Positions 1-12,200 of a stretch of DNA of 64,000 nt are shown piece after piece. Position 1 is the first letter of the stretch. Each line of letters begins with the position of its first letter. Source of the stretch: Ciona savignyi (Eukaryota; Chordata; Ascidiacea; Phlebobranchia; Cionidae); contig CH002566.1 of the NCBI GenBank assembly GCA_000149265.1, forward strand, positions 621,122 to 685,121, read 5' to 3'. Below the pieces are notes generated by a model. That model was not told the origin of the DNA, searched no databases, and was given only the letters and a program-made list of their open reading frames with translations. The position numbers and the translations under genes are program-made.

Positions 1-918
1 CAACGACGCCATTAACTCGTACACGCCAAGGTAGTTATTACTGCTTCCGTAGCACTTACGACTGTATTGTCCAAATGTCAAGGTATGATGGTATCGATTA
101 CACTAAACTCACGACCGCATTGTTATGCCAAACCGACCAAAAATATTACTTTTCTGCCAATTTGACCTGTAGATAATTAAATGTTCGTATAACAAACATG
201 TTGTATGCTTAGGTAGATTACAACCAGTTTCTAAGTAAACATGTTGATACGTTATGACCTACAGTACGATTGCTGACGTCATCCAATAAACAGTCCGTGC
301 ATTTTTCCACAGACATTTATGACCGATATTAAAACCGCAGTGGAATCTGACCGTAAAACGAGCGACCCAATATAATAGCTACATGACCTAACAATGGTTT
401 TTGTGTTGTTTCATCACCTGACTAGCCGCTCCCAATTTCCGCCATTGGCGAGCACGGACCGCGACATTGCTCTCCCCTAAGTCCAACATTTAATGAAGTT
501 ACCTTCGCATTACCGCGCTGCCAAATTAATAGCATCCCGCCGGGCCCGGACTGGCTTTTTCAATTCGCCGCCCCAAATAAGATCGATACAAGCCCACCGC
601 ACTTGCCGAGGCAAAATGACAATACCGAGTTAGCTTCCCAGGCAATTGAGCCTTGCGAATCGATAACCTAGTTGCTCGGTACCGTATAGAAGGTCACAGT
701 CACTTTTAGATCAATTTAAACAAGCCGAACAGACGAAGTAACGAGCTAATGTCATCGACTTTAAAGCATTAGGTAGCTCGTAACGGTATTTCGGGAACTA
801 CTTTCGTTTCTAATACGATTTAAACCGTTCGATTGAAAGTGAATTAGGCTCGAGTTGATTTTGCTCACTTAACCTTGGATAAATAGGAGAATAAAATATT
901 AAACGCTTTGTTTTTCAG
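1..918. other. Upstream non-coding stretch, probably intronic
   Basis: No open reading frame of note and no recognisable repeat. A polypyrimidine tract and AG at its right end (tttttcag, ending at 918) look like a 3' splice site for the exon that follows. The stretch is therefore probably the end of an intron whose upstream exon lies outside the window. Confidence 0.5.
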
Positions 919-2235
919 TTGTAGCCGAAGAAAAGTCTCCAGTTAAAAGCGGCACTAGCAAAAGCAACTCGACAGGAGGAAAACAGAAAAGGAAAGCGCC
1001 GCTGAAACCCACGGATTTACCACCTAAACCGGATGTAAAAAGTTTGCCACCAAACAACCGAAGCGAAGCAAGCACCAGCAGTAGTAGTTGGTCGAGCAGC
1101 AGCGCGACAGGTCACAGCCCCAGCAGTGCAAGTACCTTTTCGCTCCCGGAATCGAACCTATCATCTCCCGGCGGTAAAAGCTTAGAAGTCACGACCAAGT
1201 CGGTTCAGCCGCTGCAAGAAGTTCGTGCTGAGATTTCTGTGAGAGACTCAAGTGTACTCGGTAACCACAACGAAAGCCGTGCCCAGGATCAAGCCCGAAG
1301 CGACGAATCACTTCTAAGGGGGTCGTCTCGCACACCAAGTCCGTCCTCAGACTGTTTGATTAATGGCTCACGCACTGTAGATGACCCAATAACCGCTAAG
1401 CGAACTCGACTTGAAGGGGAGAGCCCCAATTACGATACAAACGAGCAGCCGTCGGAAAAATCGAGCGTATCGAACTTGAGTGGATACGTTGAGAGTGCTA
1501 TCCTATCTCCAGCTTCGACGAACCTATTGACCAGCAGTCCAGGCAAATTCGACCCCTTGCAAGTTCCGCGGTTACAGTCTTTTGTGTCGACCTCGACGTT
1601 GAACAAAGAGAGCGCGACTTCGCCTTCCGCCACCGATTCCGTCGCCGCCGTTCGGCTAGATTACGTCAGCCTCGACTACGTGCGCACAGCGGCGGCGGAA
1701 AGACGCGGACGACGGAAAGAGGACGATGCGAGTCCGGTAAGGAGCACCAGCAGCCTCAGCAGCAGTTTTATCTCTTCCGTCGACAGCGAAGACGGAAGTA
1801 CGATCGGAAGTGACGTAGTAGAGAATCTCTACAATAAAATAACAGGAGCTGCGACACGGAACTCGACCAAAACCCAGCCGCTCCGGAATCGGCCGGAAAA
1901 CGGAACTGGCGATATAGAGAAGGACCTTTTCCCACTAATCTTCCCAGGAAGACTACGGGAGAGCAAAAACGAAGAGAAAAGCCAGGTTTCACCCCAGCGT
2001 GTTGATATAATTCGCCCTCCCAGTAACAACGTACACGAAACCTCTCATAACGTTAACAACAGCAACAACAAGGGTTTGACCGATAAAAACCAGGACGACG
2101 CAAAGACAACCCAACAAAACAGGAAATCGCCGCCACATACTAACCCGGGATTTACGAAATGTGATATATGTTCGGGAATTATCGCTCTCTCGGAAACAGA
2201 AAGCCCTGCCATGAACAAAGCAAGAGATTTCTTCG
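919..2235 (+). CDS. Long Ser/Thr-rich exon, possible N-terminal extension of the LAP gene
   Basis: A 1317-nt open internal exon bounded by tttttcag at 918 and a perfect GTAAGT donor at 2236. It encodes about 439 residues rich in Ser, Pro, Asn and acidic or basic runs. It begins with a basic stretch containing KRKAPLKP and ends with FTKCDICSGII followed by ARDFFG. I recognise no catalytic or folded domain. Nothing marks a start codon, so the protein begins further upstream. The exon ends in phase 1, and the next good acceptor, at 3272, opens the first LRR exon in exactly the matching phase. This makes the exon either an N-terminal extension of the LAP scaffold or the tail of another gene. If joined, the CxxC at the end of this exon sits about 20 residues before a CxC in the next. 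The join is inference. Confidence 0.6.
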
Positions 2236-3272
2236 GTAAGTGACCGCAGTTCGAGAAACAACGCCTGCTTTATTTCATTTCAAGCCGCAAAAGGCACTGA
2301 ACGAACCACTTTTTAGATCGAATATCTATTACGCATCGACCACACCGAGTTAACCACGGGATATCGAATAACGATGCCCACTGTTAGTTAGATCGGGACC
2401 ACACCCACGCACTCGATCAGATAATCAGTAGTGGTTAATCAATAATAAATATGTTGGTTTTATGCACGCCGAAGGTAGATCTTAATCTACGCACGTTAGT
2501 CCTAAACTGCGATGCCGTTGATTGCGATTTAATTTGCCTGAAGTCGAACTGTTGTAATGGGGTAATGACACGAATTTAACGTTATTTATGCTCGGTTGTG
2601 TCTTTAGGCAAGGCACTTAGCGTACGTTGCTTTAACCTAGTAGTAAATGGGCTAAACAAATAGAAACGAGCAATATCTTCATCGTATTAACATACCTTAA
2701 GTTTCGACCCCATTATGGAGTTGTCAATCATACGGTTTTTGTATTAAAATCATATAGATAAGTCGCGTTAACCATTCGGTAACACATCCGATCTTTGATC
2801 CACACATTTGGTTTTGTTAAACTCAAAACAAGGAATTCGAGTTAACTTGTTCATAGCGCATTGGTTCGTCAACCAGAAGGTAGCAGGATCGAAATCATCT
2901 GTGTTCTAACGACCCCAACGTTTTTAAAACGGTTGCAACATCAATTGGTTAACGTTAACGGACACGATTTATTTGCTGATTTCTGTATCAAAACAATACA
3001 ACTGGCGAGACCATACGGGTGAAACTTACAGTGTGTAAAAAACGGCGGATATATTGCTTTACTTTTGTTCAGCCCAATTACCACTGGGTTAAAACAACAT
3101 CTGCTAAGTGCTTTTACTAAAGATGCAACTGAACAAATATAAAGTCAAAAAAGGTCTTGGTAACCAGACCGTCATTGATTCGAAACTTATCCCCACCCCA
3201 GAAATAAAAAAAACACGAGTTTTGCCACCTCAGGAACAAAGTTACACACCCCCATCCATAATTTCCTTTCAG

Positions 3273-6200
3273 GCCAGTGTCTTTGCCACACGGATGACGC
3301 ACCCGAACAAGTCACCGAACTCGACTATTGCAGCAGCAATTTGAAAGAGGTTCCAGCGGACGTGTGGTCTTACTCCGCGTCCCTTACTAAACTTCTCTTG
3401 GAATCGAATACTATAACCGAACTTCCCAGGGTAAGTACATTGTTTTGGGAAATAGTATAGAAAATAATGAAACTGTTTATTAAAGTAAAGATTATGGCGT
3501 TTTGGGAGATTATGGAGTTAGTGTTAGGGCTGCATTGGGTTAAGGCTATCGAGGTAAAGTGTTTGGTAAAATAAAGTAGGAAATAAAGGTAACTACTGCA
3601 CACTAAAGTGAACATTACGACCCTATGGGTAGTTTTAGGGCTGGGTTTAAGACTACTGTAGGCAACGTGTTTGGGAAAATAAAGGGAATTATTTATTAAT
3701 ATAAAATAAATAATATGGCGTTATGGTCAGTTTTAAGGCTAGGGTAATAGTTAAGGATTCGTCTGTGGTGAAGATAGGCGTTGGTGCTGCGTTACATTGT
3801 GTTTTCATACTTTTAGTGAGCAGTTTCCCTTTCCCTNNNNNNNNNNNNNNNNNNNNNNNNNNNNNNNNNNNNNNNNNNNNNNNNNNNNNNNNNNNNNNNN
3901 NNNNNNNNNNNNNNNNNNNNNNNNNNNNNNNNNNNNGAATAATGCATGAAGCACAAAACAGAAATCCAATACAACATTTCGTTTTACGACGCATAGGAAT
4001 AATTAATGCCTTACTCACGTTTTAAAAGTTGTTTGGTTTTATGTTGTTTTTTTGCTGTGGCTATCATAGAAAGGGACCACTGCGTAAAATTGAAAAATTC
4101 GGCGTTGTCGCGTGGCTAATTGTAATATTGTGAAATTTAGAGCAACACACCAATGTACTGTTGTTAATTTAGTTTTATTAGGCATTTCTTGTAGTGCAGG
4201 ATATAGAAAATTCTCGGAACATTTTATTCAACGATACGAAGATATAGTCAAAATATGTTTACTTTTCTGCAGAGCGGGAAAGGTGCTGTTTAAGTTCTTA
4301 AAATAGCAAGATCAGCGTATTAAATTACACGCTGCGTTGCTTTAACCTGCACATTTCGATTCTTCAAAGCTATAGTTTCATTACCGCCATTGTGACCCGT
4401 ATTTCACTTACGACTTTAGTTCATTAATGTTATGTAAATATAACTAGGTTTTTCTAAAATCAAGTACATACGTCTAACCTATATCTAGAGTTTATAAAAT
4501 TACAAATACGACGATGAACCAATTTCTCAGCGTCGCAAAATCGGTTCATACGCTTAAGGTAGACGTTGTCAAATTAAATTACAAATATAACGGCACCACA
4601 ATTTCCTAGCATCGTAAAAATTAAATGAATAAGACCAAAGTTATATGCAGATTTGTCAAGATAAATTACTATTTTGACAATTGCTTTAATTCCCACCCAT
4701 AACTAATATTGAGTAAATACACGAAGTTATAACCAGATTTTATCAAATTAAGTTACAAATATATCACTTGTACGAATTCCCGGCAAAAGTATCAGAAATG
4801 TCCTCTGACAGGCCGTAATCCCTACTACATCAGAAATCAATAATAATTGATTTTTCATTCCACGGCCTTCCGTTCAACTCTGTTATTGCTTCTGCAGGAG
4901 TTGTTTACTTGTCAGAACCTTCGGTATCTATCTGTGAGTGACAACGATATCACCGCCCTCCCCGCCTCACTTGCAAGTCTTGTCAATCTGAACCACTTGG
5001 ATATAAGCAAGAACGGTAAGTGGCTTCGTGGCCATGCTTTAAACCGCCCTCCCTCCCGCCCCGTGCCTGTTTTCAGTAAGTGGATGATGGTTACACGTTT
5101 AAACAACACCTCGTTTCCCGTTGCTTGGATAGAGCGTTGTGTTATTTCAACGTTTTATACGAAAGAACATTCACCAGTTGAGCAATTACTTGCTGTATCT
5201 TGTTATACGCAACTCTGCTTGAATTAAGTCCTTTTATTTTAAGGAATCACGACAATTCATTAACCTCCCTATAAATGCCCCCTCGCATATTTCATCTATG
5301 TGACTGATACGCAAAACCACAGAAATTCGTTTAAACAACCTCCGACGGTGTATACATCAACACAACTCTATACTGTTTATACCAGGGTTTACTGCATTGT
5401 TAGAATTGTGCCTTAGAGACACAGGCAATTTAATTTCCATTAATTTTCATAATTGGAAGGCTCTACGAGCCATTAGTTAGATACCTCTGGTCTAAACTTT
5501 TGCTGTAATTTTTGTTCTTTTATTAAGCCACCAAGGTACATCAATAGGTACATCGTGCTTAACACACAACCCACACTATACAATTTCACCGGTCGAATGT
5601 GTTAAGATATTAATTAAAATGTTATTAAATTTTGTGATTTTGTTCAAATTTTAAATGTGATTTTTTATATATTTTACTTTAAAATACCCACTTAATTACA
5701 GTTATCGAAGATGTACCAGAGTGCATCAGGTGTTGCAAAAATCTTTATGTTTTGGATGCCAGCGTCAACCCTGTGGAAAGGTACGTAAACGCATCGATCC
5801 GAACAACGAACCAAAATGACATAATGTCACTACTTTGAACGCTTGAGGCTATTAAAAACTTAAACGATATTCTGCCGTAAAGTAGTAAAATAAACGCAAG
5901 GCGGTATAAGTTATACATATTTACAATTGGAGTCATTACAATGCGGCTAATAAATGTGGATTAGTTACAAAAATCATTCGCTAAAATAAAGGTTCGGTCG
6001 TGTCCTAATCACCAAAGATTATGGATTTAAAAATCCAAACAGACAGACATTGTAATGTTAAATAGCATTCATAATATTGTTTTGACCCAATATCATGATG
6101 AGTCGGTCCCCTTCTAAAGAAGAGCTGATTTTTTTAATTGCATTTTTTTCCTTCTTTCTGTCTCCTGCACTTTGAAAGATGGCGAGTCGCTAGCTACTTG

Positions 6201-9200
6201 GCAAGAAAGAAATCCATATGTTGAATCTTTGCATATATCATTGGTAAAATAGAGTTTACACGCTTTCGCTTTTATTTCTGCTTATGCAAAAATAGTTGAC
6301 TTGTTTGACAATGCGTGACAGTTATTTATGAGTGTATCATGTGTTTCAGTCGTTTATGTGTGTTCATTTTCGTCCGAATCGATTATACAGTCATACATCC
6401 GCACAAGAAAGACTTCGAACCTCACGAAAAACACAATTAACAACATTGCCCTAAATAGCTTTTACCCCCACATGACTTTTGGGCACTTTTCCAGTAGTTT
6501 TGCAGCCACATTTACATGAAAGCATTAACTTTACATTAAAACTCGTCCGACGGGTTCTAATAATTTGTCAAAACACCCGGGAACCATAATAATCCATTAC
6601 AAACTCGACGTGCGAATAACCTTTACTTGCGGTTTAATTCCCCTGCGGATTGAATGTGTGTGATTTATGTAAATATTGACCTTTTGACACCCAATATCGA
6701 TTTGTATATATCGATAGTTTGTAATGTGATGACTTTGAAATGCGTGGTCATTGCTAAAAGCTGTGAACTTTTACCCAGTTAATCAGTAAACTAAAATTAA
6801 ATACGCCATAGGAAGGTTATGCAAATGCATAATTAGTCTCTCACTATTTAAGATAATTATGCTTAACACGCAATCCTTAAAATTGATGATTTGTTTTTAG
6901 AAACTTTGTTTACCTTACTGTACGCGGCTCGATGTATAATTCAGTACGCGATTTCGCGGTGTTTTCGAATTGAATACAAAGTTATGAGTTGATCTGTTTG
7001 TTTAAATCTCACTCTTGTGCTTTGGTATGTGTGTATTTTCGTACAGTGCTTATCACGCGTTTATCGATTTGGCGATCGATAAATTGAAATTGTTTTGATT
7101 AAGTGCTACTGAAGATTATACGCCTGTCATATACGTTTTGAAATCGAGCTTTAATGTGTGGAATTATAATCCTTTCAAGTCCTTTTTTGATTGCTGCTTA
7201 GCAAATACCAACTCCGGCCTATCTGCCCTACTAATCAACACTATATTAGTTTAGTTTTTTTGCTTCTTCATTACATTATACAACGATGACATAATTATTT
7301 CAAGTTAAGGACGGCAAAACTAGAGTAGTTACAAAACTTCAGTAAAAACACAATCTATATATCCACGCGTATAAAAAAGAGCAGTTGCGTATACAGCACG
7401 TTAACCTTCAAAACGCAATCTATTCTATTTTTACCGGGCTGGGTTTTGAAATCGACATCAAGACTGTTTTTGTATAGAATGGTATAACGTATCGGCAGCG
7501 TTAACCATTCGGCCACACGATTGTACACATTACTATATAATTGTATAAAATAACGTATAATCGGCCGTTAAAGGCGTCAATGCTTACGTTCACCAGAATT
7601 TCGACTTATCAGTTACGCTCTCCAGGTTATCGGAAGGCTTCACTCAACTGATGAGCTTGCGGGAGCTCTACATGAACGATTGTTTCTTCGATTTCCTTCC
7701 AGCAAACTTTGGCAGAATGTCACAACTGCGTGTGTTGGAACTGAGGGACAACCAACTGCAGATTCTGCCTAAGTCCATGCGTCGTCTCACGTTGCTCACG
7801 CGTTTGGACCTCGGAGGAAACGTGTTCGAGGAATGGGTAAGGACGACATATTCTGATAAGCTTTATAAACCGGAGAGAATGCGCACTAAAAATAAACAGA
7901 TCTGTATTTTTAACTAAAATTTAACCCTATCTTTAATACCAAGGTCTCCTTTTTTACTTAGAGTTTAAATAACGCGTCATTATCCAGAACTTTGTAATTT
8001 TATTCGAAAAAAAGTACTGGAATGATGGCGAGAATGAAATCCCATATACGTAGACAATGCTTTAGCAATGCGTTTCATACCAGGCCCTAACAATCATTTT
8101 GCCCTCTTTATTTTCATTTTACCGTACCGCTGGTCACATTTTTCACGTTGTGTGCTTTGCGGCAACGGAAGTTGGCATACAACATTATTACACGATGCGT
8201 CACTTGTCTCGCCATACAAAATTGTTGCGTGATGTATCATACATGCGAGTACAGAAAACAGAATTTCCATGGGATTTAGAATGGTAATTTTAACAATTTC
8301 GTATAAACGGTGGCATCACATGACGATAAACTCCAGTGCAAAAAAATGAATTTTCATATCCAAATAAAAAAGCTGACTTAGTATTTTAATTCGTTGTAAC
8401 CATTTCCCCGATTTGTTTTTTTGATTTTGGGTAACTGAAAGCGAAATGGTAAAGTAGAAAAGTGAAACTGCCCCCCAAAAAATTTGAAATATAGCGTTAT
8501 GTTTAGTGTTATAGAGCTCGAGTTAGGGATAGTGTTGGGAATGATGTTAGGGATAGTGTTAGGGTAAGGTCTGAGTAAAAATAGTGTTTTAGTCGCGGTT
8601 AGAACTAGTTCCCCATTTTTTATTGAACCGTTTCTCTCCTTTTAGTGTTATCCATTTAATTTGTCTAATATTCTTCCTATCCCCTACACAGCCGGACGTA
8701 ATATGCGAACTCACCAATCTTACCGAATTATGGCTGGACTGCAACGAGCTGAACAGAGTTCCCACGTCAATAGGAGATCTCACCAAACTCACCTACCTTG
8801 ATCTAAGCAGGAATTACCTCGAAACCATTCCGAGCCAAATAGGAAATTTGCATTGTTTGAAAGACCTGCTGCTCGCTGAAAATAGCTTGGCCTTTCTGCC
8901 TGATACAATAGGTGAGTAGTTTCCAAGAAAAAATAATGTTTTGTTTTTTTCAAGCAAAACGAAACTTATTGCAAGCCAAAAATATAGTACCTTTTTTGTG
9001 ACGGTTCAAAAAGATACTTGATTCTGTATTTTATCAGAAATGCATTGGAACGATTTTGGTATCCTTTCTTTTTTGGCGTGCGTTTATAATGTGTGTTACT
9101 TGGTTAATGTTAAAAACTGTATGAGTTATTATTATACTGCTAAATTCAGAGTAATAACAAAAAAATTACATACAATACAGTTACAACATAAAAAATATAC

Positions 9201-12200
9201 ACTGTAACAGCGCGAAAAAAAACATAGAAACACGAATAAAAACAGAAAGAAAACCCGATTAGAACAGTAACTATACAAAACCACATAATACGGAAACACA
9301 CTGTAAAAAACACAATTCCTGCCACTCATCGAAATGTGAACTGAACTGAAGCCTGCTCACCACAGGATTCCTGCGGCAACTCACCATTCTGAACCTGGAG
9401 ATGAACCAGATATCCTCACTCCCGGATAGTATTGGGAAGCTGGGTTCGCTGGAGGAAATGGACGCCACGCATAACAAGTTGGATGCGCTGCCCAACAGCA
9501 TTGGGAATCTGAGGTAAAAGTAGTGTCTGTGGATGAATGGTTACTGATGCATATACCGATTTTAATACAAAAAATGGTGTCGAGCCCATTATGGGTTCGA
9601 ATCCTAGCCTGTTATTATAATAAAAAAATCTGAGGTAAAAGTAGTGTCGTGTGACCGAATGGTTACCGATGCATATATAACAATTCTAGGGTTCGTGTAT
9701 AAGACCTATATTCGTTAAAACCACAGCGGGATACGACCGCTCACTAGTACGTCCCAAAATACAACTGCCCCAAAAAGGCTATATACGTACGACGTAAAGG
9801 CGCGAACACGTGATAACACTGAGTTCACGCTAAAAAGGAAGCAAGGCGCACGCAAATAATCACAGCACGGCGAAGGAATTACACTGTTACACATATACCG
9901 ATTGCAATATAAAAAAAAATGATGTCGAACCCATCATGGGTTCGAATCCTAGCCTGTTAAAATTAAAAATCCAAAAAAATCCGAGTGTGGTGGCTGCCGA
10001 AGTATTGTGATATGGGTGTAAATTTGTACAGTGGTGATGTGTAGGGTTTAATAGGGAAAAGAGAAGGGAAACTGCGAAACGATAGAAACTAAACTTGACT
10101 TGAACTTTGCTTTTTACTTGAATACGCTCTATTTCGAACCTTAACCTTAACAATAACCTTTTTTTGATGTGCCGTTTTAAAGTAAGACAAAATATGCCAA
10201 ACCGTAGTATTTGCAAAATTTCTTTGTTATATTGACATTTGGTAAACTTGCTTGGTATGGCTGCTACAGTGCTACATCTACTTTTTAACGTACATCGGCC
10301 ATAAGCTGCGGTCGCATATGATTCACAATTGACGTTAAAAAACCTTCCGGATTAAGTTGAGTTCGGATAAACACACAATTCCGCCCGCCACCGATATAAA
10401 AGTGTTTATATTTCGGTGGATATCAAAAACACTCAAGATAGTTTCCCCCCGAGGTTATAATTGTGGGAATTAGAACGAAATTAGATGGTGTCTTGTAAAC
10501 GGTCAAGCATATATGATATAAATTTTATAATTTATTGAAAACGTACAAACGATCTTGCTTTAAAAGCCCTAAATATAGCAATAGGTTTTTTGCAACACCC
10601 GTTCTACCGTTTTTTTAATCCGACCTCTGGATTACAGGTAAAAGTTACAAATCAGGCAAAAATTAATGGGAAATTTTTAGTTCGATTTATCAGTGTGCCA
10701 CAATACAACTTAAACCAAAATTGCTGTGGGTTTGCCCGAGTGGCGTTAACTATGTAACTTCCGCAATGTGTGTAAGCTTGGGATCCATTGCGCTAAACGA
10801 AAATGTAACTTTTATTTGGGCCTAATACTCCAATAATAAATAGATAAAAAACGCCTTTATTAAAATCGATCCTCCTTTATTTAGTAGTGTCGTGTGAAGT
10901 TTAAAGGAGAAAAGAGAAGGAAAGCTGCTCAAAAAACAATGGAAACTATAATTGTTTTAATAAGCCCTGGATGTTTAAGATCTAAATGTTTATCCCAACG
11001 GTTTTCGCGCGACAAATTTTTAAACAAACGGCTTAAGTATTACATTTGAATGCGGTATACACACTTTTCAACGAAACGTTTCACATGAAAAACCCATTTA
11101 TTTATTCTTTGTGCAACTGATCTTAAAGGATTTAACTTGACACTACGGTTTAGTAACGTTGGACGTTACGAAAGAATATGTATACGGTCTGAGACCCATG
11201 TACACACTGGTAAAATATCCCTAAGTTGTATTTCGCTGCCTATGATTTGTGTGAAGTGATCTCTGACAAAATATTGTTGACAATTTGAAGCTACGGATTA
11301 GAAACGTTGGACGTCACGAAATAATATGTGTGGTCTCATTTACCATGTATACACGGAGTAAATATCCTTTAGTTGTATCTCGCTGCGTACTGCTTTACGA
11401 GAGTGATCTCTGACGACATATTGTTGACATTTTGAATACCAACTCGGAATCGTACAGTAGTCGAGACCGCATTCATGTTCAGGGAATTGCTTCGTGTGCC
11501 AATTGCTTAACATTCCACGTAGTTGCACACTACAGATTGCGGCTGGTGGTAAAAGTAAACAAAAGAAAGTATAGGGAAGTAGGGAAACTAACTGCTCACT
11601 AAATAAAAATTGGGGCTTTAGAGTTAGTAATGCGCTTCGGGTTTTAGGGGTAGGGTTTGATTTATTTTTAATAATTTAAGTGAGCAGTTTCGCGATTTCC
11701 TTCTATTTTTTCCCATTATCGTTTTGACCCGATTTTTACGCAATTCCAACGATAATTGTACTAAATGGTTGTGAAAATCCAACCATTGGAAAATCCAACC
11801 ATATTTCCACCCCACTCAACTACCTTCATATTGCTTTAGAATGAATTAACTAATAAACTTCATTTTAGTGTGCAGTTTCCCTTCTTTCCTCTCTTGGTTT
11901 TTCTCTATCACCGTTTTTGCCAGATTTTACGCAATGTCAACCATAATGGTACGAAATGGTGAAAATCCAACCTTAATCCCCACCCCAACCCACCCCATCC
12001 TTTTTGACCCGGTTTCACGCAATTTCAACCATAATGGTACGAAATGGTAAAAATCCAACCTTAATTCCCACCCACCCCACTCCCTCAAACCATATTAACC
12101 AGGGATTATCCTCAGGTCGCTGAAAACACTTCTCCTGGGCGACAACAATATCAGCGAGATCCCGTCCGAACTTGGCTCGTGCACCGATCTTAACATTCTC

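Noticed and set aside
3108-3344. 78-residue ORF overlapping the first LRR exon
   Set aside because: It is in the wrong frame relative to the LAP cap sequence and crosses the acceptor at 3272.
9132-9329. Cys/Tyr/Phe-rich - strand ORF
   Set aside because: Low-complexity A/T-rich intron sequence without any gene context.
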